Shown here piece by piece: positions 35,279 through 45,813 of a DNA stretch of 64,000 nt. Source of the stretch: Adineta ricciae (lineage: Eukaryota > Rotifera > Eurotatoria > Adinetida > Adinetidae); the NCBI GenBank assembly GCA_905250025.1, contig CAJNOJ010000377.1, positions 1 to 64,000 on the forward strand. Direction: 5' to 3'. The first letter of the stretch is position 1, and each line of letters begins with the position of its first letter. The position numbers and the translations under genes are program-made. The notes under the pieces were generated by a model. That model saw only the letters and a list, made by a program, of their open reading frames with translations. It was not told where the DNA came from and made no database searches.

Positions 35279-35590
35279 TTTAGTTATAACCCAGCTATCC
35301 TAAGTATTCATGCTTTTAATAAACACCCACACACGTATCTATTCTGATTGTTTTCATGAAACTCAATGTGAATGAAGTGTACTTTCTATAGTTTCTGGGA
35401 TTTAACACATACGAATCGTAAGGAGAGAAAGAGCAGGTAAACGTCATAACATGAAAGAAATCGAAAAGTATTACATTTCTTTCATTCTTTCGCAAGATGC
35501 AATTTCATGTCTTTCAAAACGTGCGTGTATTTATAAAAGCGTATTCACCAATGCATTTAAAAAGTAACGAAAGCAAAAACTGTCAAAGCA
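35279..35590. other. Intergenic, promoter region of eRF3 gene
   Basis: No coding sequence. AATAAA-like signal at about 35,317 for the upstream gene. Confidence 0.5.
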
Positions 35591-37510
35591 ATGGCTCAAT
35601 CACCAGTTCCTTGGGATGAAAACGACGAAGGCAATTCGATTTCAGCAGTCAGCTCCAGTGATTTAAATGCGTATGCGAAAGAATTTGTACCAGGATTTAT
35701 CCCGAAACTTTCGTCTGCTGAACAAATCAATGCTGAAATGGAACAAAAATATGCACGATCGACAACCGCTCCAACGACTACTGCAGAAACGCTCAACGAA
35801 ACAACAAAATCTAACACTTCATCCGTTTCGAAAGGCAAGAAAGCTATTGCTGTTGTTAAACGAGACATTGGGAGACAGAAGGAACCGTTGAACATTCTCT
35901 TCTGTGGCCATGTAGATGCCGGAAAGTCAACCATCGCTGGTCATTTACTGTAATTACGTCTCCTTTCCGTTTCAAGTCTGTTTTATAACTGAATTTTGCT
36001 TTAGGTTCTTGGCTGGTCAAATTGATCAACGAACTTTAGAAAAACATCAAGCAGAAGCTCGTGAGAACTCGCGGGAGTCAGGGGTGCATGCGTTTGCAAC
36101 GGATACTACCGAAGAAGAACGAGCACGCGGTATAACTGTCGAAGTTGGTCGAGCTTGGTTTGAAACCGAGAGAAAACATATCGTTATTCTTGACGCACCT
36201 GGCCATCGACACTTTGTACCAAATATGATTCTTGGAGCAGCTCAAGCAGACGTTGCCGTATTGGTAAGTTGGGTTATGCCACATGGATTTTACCTAAGTT
36301 ACTATTTGGACTATCTCATAGGTCGTATCAGCACGCAGAGGTGAATTTGAAACGGGTTTTGAACGTGGTGGTCAAACTCGTGAGCATACGATGTTAGTAA
36401 AAGCAGCTGGCGTACGTCGTATGATTGTTCTAATCAACAAAATGGATGATTCGACTGTTAACTGGGATCAAGCACGATACAATGAAATCAAAAATAAATT
36501 AATACCTTATTTGAAAAAGTGCGGTTTTAAATCGGACGAAGATATTACCTTCATCCCATGCAGCGGTATGAAAGGATCTTTTCTCAAAACGGCTCCTGAG
36601 GAGCAATGTGCTCCTTGGTACACGTGAGTGTTTTCAAACGGTAGCTTTCAATTAGAAATGTTTTTTGCGCGTGTTTATAGTGGATCGGCATTTGCTCAGT
36701 ATTTGGATAGTTTGCCACCGTTCAGTCGTAATATCGATGGTCCATTTCGTATGCCGATAGTTGAAAAGTACAAAGTAGGTCTTGTATTGAGTTGACAAAA
36801 TGTAATATTTAATTTTGAAAAGGACATGGGAATAATTGTGATGGGTAAAATTGAGTCTGGATGCTGTCGAGTTGGTGATCAATGTGTAATCATGCCCAAC
36901 CGGAATCGTGTGAAAGTAACAAATATCTATTATGAAGATATGGAAACTGATTTTTGTATTTGTGGAGAAAATGTTCGATTGAAACTGGAGAATATTGATG
37001 AAAACGTTTGTATTCCATCCATCTGTTTTAAATTGAATCGCTCATGAAATTCTCTTTTTTTTGTAGAAGATTTCATCTGGATCTGTTCTATGTAGCACGG
37101 AGAGCGAACCATGCCATGTTGGAAAACTATTTGATGCTGAGGTAAATTTCTTGATGAAACATTCACGTGATCTGAAAGTAATGTCTTTTATGATGTAGAT
37201 TGTGGTTGTTGAACACAAATCATTCATATCTCCTGGCTATTCGGCAGCTCTTCACATCTACGGGGCATCCGTCGAAGTTCAGTTGCAAAAACTAATCGTT
37301 TTAGTGGATCGGATGACAGGTGAACGAACACAACCGAATCCACGTTATATTAAACAAGGTCATGCTGCGATTGCTCGATTTCAGTTATCTCAATCAGGAA
37401 AAGGAATCTGTATGGAATTGTTCAAAAACTTTGCTCCACTTGGTCGATTTACATTACGAGAACAAAACGGAACAGTCGCTGTGGGCCACATTCTCAAAAT
37501 AATTGAATAA
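35591..37510 (+). CDS. eRF3: Eukaryotic peptide chain release factor GTPase eRF3 (divergent)
   Basis: Seven exons (35,591-35,949; 36,005-36,263; 36,322-36,623; 36,681-36,774; 36,823-37,005; 37,067-37,141; 37,199-37,510) give 527 residues. The N-terminus has a PAM2 motif ([14 protein letters not shown]) for binding the MLLE domain of poly(A)-binding protein. GTPase motifs follow: G1 [10 protein letters not shown]2 region [13 protein letters not shown]3 DAPGH, G4 NKMD, then the two beta-barrel domains ([23 protein letters not shown]). eRF3 acts with eRF1 in translation termination. The stretch [19 protein letters not shown], just before switch I, departs from the nearly invariant eRF3 wording (which has a Trp-rich YLSWALDT), so this may be a diverged second eRF3 copy. 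Exon 5 ends at an unusual donor (GTTTGT). Confidence 0.9.
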
Positions 37511-37724
37511 AGAATAAGTAACGAAATGATGATTCATTAAACATTTTTTATCTAACGAAACTTTTCTATTGTAAAGTATATGTCCTTCAAATGCACTGTT
37601 AAGAAAAAAGAAATAGACACGCGTGTATTATACGTATAGTCATTTGATTTGTTCCCTTCTATTATTCTTTTCATTGTATGATTTCCTACAAAAAACGACA
37701 ATAGATTTTAATACTATATAGATT

Positions 37725-38150
37725 TATCCGTAGAAGCACTATTTACAGCTGCTATTGCTTTAATGGCACGTGATCATGGAAGACCTTTATTAGAAGATCA
37801 ATTACTTTTTTGTCTAATGCTTCGTGATCGCGATCAAGCATTTTTCTGCTCATCAATACGAAAGTATGAATATATGGGATTGAAAAGCAAATTTAGTTGG
37901 TTGGGCGGTATTACTAGGCAATCAACGAGGCAAAGTTGATGTTTCTCCATATACTGCTTCGGCGTGAGCCCACGATCTTAGTAATTTAGCTTTCGTGATG
38001 AAAGTATTGATTATACTCAACATATTTGGCAAGCGGATGTTATTGCTGAACTACATGTATGGCCAGGTGGCTTTCATAGTTTTCTTCCACACATTTCTCA
38101 TGAACTATTTCTTTATACATTAAATTGCATATTTATTTGGTATGCGTCAT
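37725..38150 (+). pseudogene. Decayed alpha/beta-hydrolase esterase (HSL family)
   Basis: Broken reading frames carry successive hallmarks of HSL-type esterases: TAAIALMARDHGRPLLEDQL, then a GW-VLLGNQRGKVDVSPYTAS stretch, then FRDESIDYTQHIWQADV and AELHVWPGGFHSF, where the last two contain the usual Asp and His of the catalytic triad. They lie in different frames with stops (for example after CSSIRKYEY... and before AHDLS), and the nucleophile GDSAGG region upstream is replaced (DLSVEAL). HSL esterases are mainly bacterial and fungal, so this is a likely horizontally acquired gene now decayed. Confidence 0.75.
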
Positions 38151-40195
38151 ATCATAAAAGAGCTGAATAAAGAAGAAGCAATTCTTAATGCCATTTCTTT
38201 CTTATTGAGAGGTTCGATGTGAGCAAATTATTCAAGATATTTGGCTAAGGTCTTCACAGTTCCATGATAGAATGCATATGTCAATACAAATATGTTGTGT
38301 TTTGATCGGTTGATGCAAGTCCATGTTATTAAACATAGAATAATGCAATATGGACAAAATATAAGATTTGTATTTAATTTTTTTACCTTGGAGACTTAAC
38401 ATAATATTTCATAGATTATTTGTTAGAATATGAATAAATGTTTCGTAGCAATCATGGAATTATATTATCGATAGAAGAAAAAAAAGATCAATATTTTGAA
38501 TACTATACTGTCTTAAGATCAAATACAAGAAGAACGAGCGAACTTCTTTTTTTTCCGTTCTATCGCATCTTGCGGAGCATATATCTTATAGCAAGAAAAA
38601 AAATCAACAGACATTTATTCATATAACTCATACATGTGTACAGCTTATTCCAAGTGATTAGACTGAATGCAAAAGTGGCCGGCACCCAGAAGGTTAAACC
38701 AGTAATACAAATTGCCTTCTTCGTCATTTCGAATGGTAGAAAAATGATGATATATTGAATGAAAATTCATATTTTCCTCTTTGTTGTCTTCTGTCCAGTT
38801 ATATTATCCATTCGAAAATGGCTCATACAGCTAAATGATCAGTAGGTAATTTCCCTTTGTTGGTGATTTGTTCTCGAAAATGGCCAGGATCTAGCCAGGG
38901 AAAATCACCACGTCATCTTGGATTTTATGTAAGAATATTTCCATACACTTTCACGGTATTTTCCTTTCCTTCACATGCGTCAATATATATAGGCAAGTAT
39001 GTGATTTGCTCTCGTGTTACTTCTACCTATTCTGTTCTCGTTCACAGCTATATTTGCTATTCTCATTTCGCTTCTCGTTCGTTTCAAGTTCTTCTTCCTT
39101 TACAAATAAACGAGAGGTTTTCCCTTACATTTCGGAAAACTTACACCCTTATTGTTACTCTTTTGAACGCTACGATTGTAAAATAAAATTTATAGACATC
39201 GGAATTAGTAATCTGCATAATTATCAATTTTGTTCACGATCACCATACTCATTCGTATAGAAGACTTGATAATACCAAAGAATCTTTTATTATTCGACAG
39301 CAGTGTCTCTAATAGAAATTTGAAATACAATGTACAGCTACTCTCTGTTTTTTAGCACTCTGTATACATGTGTAATTTATTTTCAAGAATCAAATACGTA
39401 CACAGTGTATAAGCGCAACAGGTAACCACCTGTACAAAAATAGTTTCATAAAAGAAAAAATTTTTATTTTACCCTTAGATTATTAAATACATGAAGATAT
39501 AACATACGGAAAAAAATAAAGTTTTTCCATCAAAATATCCATAACCTGAATCTTTTGCCAAACACAGTCGCAACAGATACTTTCATCGATCTATATGATT
39601 GATGGAATATATGACATATAAATACAAATGGAATCCGATCGATAAGCACAAGAACAGTTAACCACATAAGAATCTAAGTGAAGGCGGGAACGAAAGTCGA
39701 AAAAAGACAACATTGATATATTCGGTTATCCACAATGATTTATGTTCAGTTTTGGTTTCCTCCGTATTTTAGACATAAATAGTTGAGTACCCATCGTTCA
39801 CTAACACAACTTTTTTGTATATTGTTCGATAAGATATGAAAGGGGCAACGTAATCAAAATATCACTCTACAACTCTCAAGTCGTTTTTTTGCGCTACACT
39901 GCACAATAGATATTTTTTAGTATGTGTGCTAAAACTAATGATTATGAGATGTTTGCAGTATGAGAAAAAGAACAGAACTTGGAGCTCGCGCTCATATCAA
40001 AAGAAGCAAATGAAGGAAGAGAAGAATTTTGAAGAGACCTATTTTAATTTTTCAGTATAATGAAGTACTATAAAACGGCATTTACTAGATCGTATAGCTC
40101 ATGCGTTATAGCAGTTAGCACAACTGCGCTTTCTCATTATGCTCATTAGAGACAAAGAAAGAAAAAAAAAGAAAAAGTACAGAGTGTCTAGAGAA
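38151..40195. other. Gene-poor AT-rich stretch
   Basis: Short plus-strand frames at 38,438-38,626 and 38,857-39,260 are not recognisable. Phe/Ser-rich translations there look like noise from AT-rich DNA. No transposon ends or repeats noticed before the fold-back element. Confidence 0.5.
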
Positions 40196-40465
40196 TAATA
40201 AAGAGAAGTGATTCTAGAACAGTGAAAAACATTATTTATTTATATATTGAATGTCGACGTTTCGACTCAAGTAGAGTCCTTGTCAAGACAGAAAAAATGT
40301 GTGAAAGAAAGTGTTTAACTTTTTGAACGTAATTGGAGATTTCAGTACTTTCTTCTACACATTTTTTCTCTGTCTTGACAATGATTCTACTTGAGTCGAA
40401 ACGTCGACATTCAATACATAAACAAATAATGTTTTTCACTGTTGTAGAATCATTTCTCTTTATTA
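40196..40465. repeat. Near-perfect inverted repeat (fold-back element / MITE-like)
   Basis: The left arm 40,196-40,312 and right arm 40,347-40,465 are reverse complements with scattered mismatches, separated by about 34 nt. Shared landmarks are GAATGTCGACGTTTCGACTC near the middle of the left arm and its complement in the right arm, and TAATAAAGAGAARTGATTCT at the outer ends. The transcript would form a hairpin of nearly 120 bp. No obvious target-site duplication outside the arms. Short frames inside it are artefacts of the palindrome. Confidence 0.85.
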
Positions 40466-40686
40466 CTAAATTACTACCCGTAAATCATCGATCATATTGT
40501 CTGGAGAGTGATTTTTCAAAAAAGAACTGGACTATTTCTGTTACAGCTCGAGCAAAGGAGTCGATTTTTCTTATCAATGATGGAGGTATGTTCAAAGTTT
40601 ATCTTCATAAAGATATGCACAGAGAGAATCTTTATTAAGTACTACTAAGTCAAATTGACAAATCTATACGGATTATTTATACATAG

Positions 40687-41736
40687 ATGTACAGCACAGT
40701 ATCAATACTTTCACACAAACTTCCAATCGTTCTTTTCATCGTGACCTGTTGCACTATATTCTTGATTTCCAGCCAAGTATCGCGTTCTCAAAATCAAACT
40801 AAGCAATTGGCTCTTTTTGGCAGAAACGATTTTCAAACTTTAACTGTTCATTATACACAAAATGAAATTCATTTAGCTATAGTATGTGCAAATAAAAAGT
40901 TTAATAAATTAGCGCTTACTTCTATTAAATCAATCATGTTTAATCATCGCAGATCTTACACTCTAACATTTCATATATTTACTGATGCAAGTGGAAAACA
41001 ATTATTCAACACTTATTTTTCTTCTGTAAAAAACATGTGTACGAAATTTCGAATATATCCCATAGGAGATTTAATGAAAGTGGGTAATCAATTTCTGAAA
41101 AAGCATCAAGTTACTGTTTCACATTATTCTGGTCTTTATGCTTTTTCCAAAGCTTTAATTCATGATTTATTACCAGCTGATGTACCACGAGTCATTGTGA
41201 TTGATTCCGATGTTATTTTTGTTGATGATGTATATTCTATTTGGGAACAATTTCGTTTATTTAAAAGAAACCAAACTATATTAGGTTTAGCAAAATGGAA
41301 TCCATCTCTACCAACTGATTACAAATACAATGGATCAAACCCTGATCCATTTCTCACTGGTATCGTCTTATTAGATTTAAATATTTGCCGACAAGTTGGT
41401 TTTACAGAATTATTAGACGAAGCTATTGATTTTGCATATATCCATCTAGGACTGAGATCATTATGGACTGCAGATCAAGTTGCATTGAGTCTATTTGCTA
41501 CTTATTTTCCACATCATTTTGTGGCTTTACCGTGTTTCGTAAATGGACACACATCTCATTATATAAATAATGGATTGACATGGAAATCGATTTGCAATGG
41601 AGAATATCCTCGTACTCTTCATGTTGTGCCTTCAGACACACTATTAAATAAATCAAATTATTTCGGATATTGGTATGCAGTTTTTAATGATATGCCTCTC
41701 GAATGGCTATCTTACTGCAATATAAAACAACGCTAA
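40687..41736 (+). CDS. GT8 family glycosyltransferase, LARGE/xylosyltransferase-like
   Basis: Single exon, 349 residues, ATG at 40,687. A type II signal anchor (about 10-30, LPIVLFIVTCCTIFLISS) precedes a GT8 fold: IHLAIVCANKKFNKLALTSI, the long loop SGLYAFSKALIHDLLPADV, the DxD site D173-S174-D175 in VIVIDSDVIFVDDV, LTGIVLLDLN and ADQVALSLF. This is the wording of the xylosyltransferase half of LARGE and of GXYLT enzymes, which add xylose to glycoprotein glycans in the Golgi; the second (GT49) half of LARGE is absent. Donor sugar and acceptor cannot be told from sequence. Confidence 0.82.
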   Translation: MYSTVSILSHKLPIVLFIVTCCTIFLISSQVSRSQNQTKQLALFGRNDFQTLTVHYTQNEIHLAIVCANKKFNKLALTSIKSIMFNHRRSYTLTFHIFTDASGKQLFNTYFSSVKNMCTKFRIYPIGDLMKVGNQFLKKHQVTVSHYSGLYAFSKALIHDLLPADVPRVIVIDSDVIFVDDVYSIWEQFRLFKRNQTILGLAKWNPSLPTDYKYNGSNPDPFLTGIVLLDLNICRQVGFTELLDEAIDFAYIHLGLRSLWTADQVALSLFATYFPHHFVALPCFVNGHTSHYINNGLTWKSICNGEYPRTLHVVPSDTLLNKSNYFGYWYAVFNDMPLEWLSYCNIKQR

Positions 41737-42022
41737 TAAGTCTCTCGTGTGCAATGTTTAGTACTAAGGAGTATTTTGTCACTTCAGTTATGTACGTTCT
41801 TTCAAGTATTGATTATAGAATAAAATTAATTAGTATTTTCGGTCTCAACGTGTCTGTTGACGTTGAGGACGCGGAAGATTTGATTTCAATTACAACAAGA
41901 TTGAATCAATATTCTCCGCTTTACATTCTTCGGTAAACAAAAGAGAAGTACTTTTATTTCTTCTCCTTCTTCTTCAACGAACATCTAATGCGTGATTGAC
42001 GATTTGTATGTGTAACATAACC

Positions 42023-42905
42023 ATGAGACAACTGTACTACATTGGATACTTTCTATTCAAATGCACTTTAGCTGTGCAGGTTGGATGCCTCCGAAATGCG
42101 TCATTTTCGGGTATTTCGACGGGTATATGGTTGAACGATTCAATCGATTGCAATAGTTGTATATGTTATATGCTGAAAACAAATTCATGTGCTTTAAATT
42201 GTTATAAAAGTATGATGAATGTCACGAATTGTCTACTATTCAGAAATTATTCGACTGTCTCTGGCGGAGTTCAAGTGGTTGCGACGTCAAACAGCTCTTC
42301 AGCTTGTTTCATAGAATTTCCACCAACATCGGTCGACACTACCACCTTATTACCAACTACCACGCAAGGTAAGTGTCCGAACTTACGTTGCGCATATCCA
42401 TATTATCGCTCTCGAATATTCAGCAGTGACTACTGTCGGGCCAGTGTGTGCTGGGTACATCAAATCCACTGTTCTCCTACAACTTTACAATGCTGCGAAT
42501 CAATCATATATTCAATATTCATACACATATCGAGCGATAGGTGCAATAACAACGCTGATGTTTTGCTTTCAGAATCAGCAATACTTCTGGGCTTTAGATA
42601 GCGTCTCCATGAAGGATTCCCAGAATCATATGGAATTAATAAAAAATGGAGGATTTGAGACGGGTGGTTGGGATTATTGGACATATTACTGTAGTAAATA
42701 TGATGGGAGCGGTATGAGTAACAGTTATCTTTCATGTTCACCAAAATCTGGAAGCTACTTTTATCTCGACATTCAATATAGCGCAGCGGATGGAATATAT
42801 CAAAATGTAACTACAGTCGTCGGCAGGAATTATACGATCAGTTTTTATTTAGCCAGTCCTTTGGGTGGTAATGTGTCCGTGGCTATAGTTTCTGTTGGGC
42901 CCTAA
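42023..42905 (+). CDS. Secreted N-glycosylated protein, unrecognised family
   Basis: Two exons: 42,023-42,368 and 42,424 (or 42,427)-42,905; 275 or 274 residues. The tandem acceptor CAGCAG allows either, both in frame. The ATG at 42,023 begins a signal peptide (MRQLYYIGYFLFKCTLAV). The first exon codes a module with eight Cys (CNSCICYMLKTNSCALNC), then a Thr-rich linker (TTTLLPTTTQ). Exon 2 codes a module with NGGFETGGWDYW, which resembles the start of galactose-binding-like or DUF642-type beta-sandwich domains, and many N-glycosylation sequons. A secreted or surface carbohydrate-binding role is a guess. Confidence 0.6.
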
Positions 42906-43291
42906 TTTGTATATATTCTAACTGAAACCTTGATTTTACTCAGATCTTTCTTTTCTGTTTGATGTTGTCTTTATTCTTGTTGATTTTACTGTAACGACAT
43001 TCGCCAAAATATTCACAAATATCACAAAGAGAAAGAATGCCCGAATCGACGCATCATGATTATGCCGATTCATTGATTTTTCTAGTTTTACTTTCATCGG
43101 TGTGAAAGTAAAAAGAAATTAAAAAAAACATCAGCGTTTCCCTTGTGCTCCATTTGAAGCATTTTTCGTAATGACATTACGCGATATTTTTTGTGTAAAT
43201 ATACATTCATATCACGCGCACATGCTCTATCTAACGTTATCTTTTTTGTTCGCTTCTCAGTGCATGCTACACAAAGATAAAAAAAACATTC
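42906..43291. other. Intergenic, promoter region of GH28 gene
   Basis: No gene seen; minus-strand frame 43,094-43,351 overlaps the GH28 start and is not convincing. Confidence 0.5.
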
Positions 43292-44497
43292 ATGCAAATT
43301 GAAGACCTGTTTACATTGGTTTTGTTTGTTTTTGCTTGCAAATTTGATCAAATATGTTCCTTAACGAATGAAAACACTTGTACACCCACATCAGCTGGGA
43401 ATAGTTCTATAGATGACGTACCTGCTATTAACAGCGCTTTGTTAACATGTGGCAACGGAGGAACGATTATCATCTCTTCAAATACAATATTCATGATTCG
43501 AAGTCCGCTTGACTTCGCTAATTGTCGACAATGCAGCTTTCAAATCGAAGGAACGCTTAAAGTATCAGATGATCTCAATTACTGGAATGGTAAAACAGCG
43601 TTTATCCTATTACAGAATATCACTGGTGCTACCATTCAATCGTTAACTGGAATGGGAATTATTGACGGAAGCGGGCAAGTGTACTGGGACTATTTTGCCA
43701 AACATAAAACCTATAAAAGACCTCTGCTTATGTTCTTCAGCAATGCTTCAAATATTACGTTCAATAACATCAAACTGAAAGATGCCCCGATGATGTTCGT
43801 CACTGTCAAGGATAAGTCGTATAATATTTCATTCTCTGATTTGATTTTAAGTGCTGTATCGACATCTGTCAATGATCCTAAGAACACTGACGGTTTTGAC
43901 ATCGGTGAATGTTCTCACGTTACATTAAATAACATTCACGTGACAAATGGCGACGATTGCGTGGCGTTTGAAAATGGCGCAAACTACATCACGGTCAACA
44001 ATATCACTTGTGTCGGATCACATGGTGTATCTGTCGGAAGTCTCGGTCTAGGTGCCGGGGAGACGTACGTAGTGCAAAATGTGTACGTATCTAAAATCAA
44101 GATGATTAATTGCTCCAAAGCAGCTGGTATCAAATTGTGGCCCGGAGGTTCATCTCATGGATCAGTATTTGTGACTAATGTGACATATGATGGTGTGATC
44201 GTGGACAATTGCGATTACGCTTTTCAGATAATGAACTGTTATGAATCGGAGAGTAAAACATGTGAGAAACATCCGTCGACAGCTCGACTCTCCCGAATTC
44301 ATCTGATGAACTTTACGGGGAAAACATCAAGAAAATACGAACCTCACGTTGCCAATATCGATTGTCCACCGAACGGAACTTGTGATTTAACGTTTACAGG
44401 ATGGGATATTATCGCTCCGCACCGAAAATCAGTTGTTCTTTGTGCTCACTATGATCATCCTTCTGGTGTAAAATGTACACCAGGTGCTTTCGGGTGA
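43292..44497 (+). CDS. Secreted GH28 polygalacturonase-like hydrolase
   Basis: Single exon, 401 residues, with an N-terminal signal peptide (DLFTLVLFVFACKF). The parallel beta-helix carries the GH28 motifs: N198-T199-D200-G201, G220-D221-D222-C223, G242-S243-H244-G245 and I280-K281 in AAGIKLWPGG. The three catalytic Asp (D200, D221, D222) and the His are in place. The usual Arg of motif IV (RIK) is Gly279, so substrate binding may differ; exo-acting or xylogalacturonan-type activity is possible. GH28 enzymes cut pectin and are mostly plant, fungal and bacterial; in an algae/detritus-feeding rotifer it is best explained by horizontal transfer, supported by the absence of introns. Confidence 0.87.
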   Translation: MQIEDLFTLVLFVFACKFDQICSLTNENTCTPTSAGNSSIDDVPAINSALLTCGNGGTIIISSNTIFMIRSPLDFANCRQCSFQIEGTLKVSDDLNYWNGKTAFILLQNITGATIQSLTGMGIIDGSGQVYWDYFAKHKTYKRPLLMFFSNASNITFNNIKLKDAPMMFVTVKDKSYNISFSDLILSAVSTSVNDPKNTDGFDIGECSHVTLNNIHVTNGDDCVAFENGANYITVNNITCVGSHGVSVGSLGLGAGETYVVQNVYVSKIKMINCSKAAGIKLWPGGSSHGSVFVTNVTYDGVIVDNCDYAFQIMNCYESESKTCEKHPSTARLSRIHLMNFTGKTSRKYEPHVANIDCPPNGTCDLTFTGWDIIAPHRKSVVLCAHYDHPSGVKCTPGAFG

Positions 44498-44859
44498 AGT
44501 TTTCTTTCGAATAAATCTATTTTTTTCCGAGAACCAGGTATTTGTCTATAAAATTCACTCTCGTTTTTCTGTTTCCGTTTGATGATGTCTCCATTTCAGA
44601 AAAAGCAGACAGTCTGATCCGATGAGTAGCAGCAATTCGATTATTTTTGTTCACTGCCTCAATTTTTCCTACGCAACGCGAGCCTTTGTCTAGATTTGTC
44701 ATAATTTCATTATTAAATCTCACACAATTATCTCCTCAAGAATGTCGAGTTTATATTTATTGAGAAAGGACAAACATATACGCTCTCCACTCATTTCCAG
44801 AGTATCTTTATTCAAAATATTTTCCACAAAAATTACGACAAAGTAGCCAATTGAAGAAC
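44498..44859. other. Intergenic between convergent genes
   Basis: Contains AATAAA signals (about 44,510 for GH28). No gene seen; the minus frame 44,517-44,723 is not convincing. Confidence 0.5.
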
Positions 44860-45813
44860 CTAACAACACCCAGTTTCCTTCTTTGGTTTTTTAACAGGAG
44901 GTCTCAGCTGAATTGATCCTCTTCGATTCTGACGGTCAATAGTTGTATTGCTACCATTTTTCTTTAATTGGTCTAACAAAGAACGACTAGCCAGTATACA
45001 TAACACTAATTGATTAAACATTGCTTGTATATTTTTTTCAGTAACCGCCGACGTATGAAATAGAGATATATCGTTTTCCGTCGCAAATTGTTCGGCGTCT
45101 TTGAATATTTGATCTTCCGGATCTTCAGATAGATCAGTTTTATGACACAGAAGTACCGATTGGCACCCAGTAGAGTGATGTTGTTTGAATTTAGGATACC
45201 ATCCATCTATTACATCTTTCAACGTTTCCGGTTGGCTTACATCACAAACAAATATTGCACCATGACATCTATATTGATCTGTCCAAACGTTAGTGTATCT
45301 CATGTTACCTGGTAGATCGACAACTGTGATGGAAACGGCATACCGTTCTTGGAATAAATCATCCAGATGCAGCGCTATCATATCAGGACCTATAGTAGTG
45401 CTATATTGATCTTTCCGAAACCGAGTTGGAAATTGTAAATATCGGACAATCGTTGTTTTACCTACGCTTCTATCACCCAACATACATATTTTAATCCGCA
45501 ATTGAGGATATTTCTTGTCTTGGAACTCTTCTGGCAATCCTCCAGGCTTAATAACTAATTCACGTGAGAGTAATTCACAATGCTGTGCTTTTTCTTGTTT
45601 TTCGCGAAACTCTTCGATAGCGTTCTTGAGACTAATATTTAGAATAAAACCTTCGTTGATCAGAACTTTACCTGTCATGGGAGATGTATTATTAGTACTT
45701 AACCAACGTTCTATTTGACACTTTTCGTAACTACGACCATCTTCGATTAATATAACAGGCATTTCCATAACGGCAAGCGATATTGGACATAAGAAATCCC
45801 TCGGCGTTTCCAT
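44860..45813 (-). CDS. U-box E3 ligase domain fused to a Rab-like GTPase
   Basis: 317 residues from the ATG at 45,813; the open frame extends upstream only as far as a probable intron acceptor (TTTTTAG near 45,841), so a 5'UTR intron is likely. Residues about 5-72 are a U-box (PRDFLCPISLAVMEMPVIL, CQIERWL, SPMTGKVL), the E2-binding fold of E3 ligases. Residues about 105-275 are a Rab/Ras-type GTPase: P-loop G113-DRSVGKTT, switch I YSTTIGPD, and TSA at 254-256. G3 reads D166-L-P-G169-N170, so the catalytic Gln is Asn, and G4 reads HKTD instead of NKxD. The C-terminus TGCC fits double geranylgeranylation. The protein would be a membrane-anchored E3 whose activity or location may follow the GTPase state. 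I know of no described U-box-Rab protein. Confidence 0.88.
   Translation of the reverse strand: METPRDFLCPISLAVMEMPVILIEDGRSYEKCQIERWLSTNNTSPMTGKVLINEGFILNISLKNAIEEFREKQEKAQHCELLSRELVIKPGGLPEEFQDKKYPQLRIKICMLGDRSVGKTTIVRYLQFPTRFRKDQYSTTIGPDMIALHLDDLFQERYAVSITVVDLPGNMRYTNVWTDQYRCHGAIFVCDVSQPETLKDVIDGWYPKFKQHHSTGCQSVLLCHKTDLSEDPEDQIFKDAEQFATENDISLFHTSAVTEKNIQAMFNQLVLCILASRSLLDQLKKNGSNTTIDRQNRRGSIQLRPPVKKPKKETGCC

Noticed and set aside
38857..39260. Overlapping Phe/Ser-rich plus frames
   Set aside because: No domain, no splice support, composition as expected from AT-rich DNA.
40090..40150. Possible tRNA (TAGCTCATGCGTTATAGCAG...)
   Set aside because: No acceptable acceptor or anticodon stem and no B box.
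40333..40638. 101-codon frame and its minus-strand mirror at 40,236-40,439
   Set aside because: They lie inside the inverted repeat; similar peptides on both strands follow from the palindrome.
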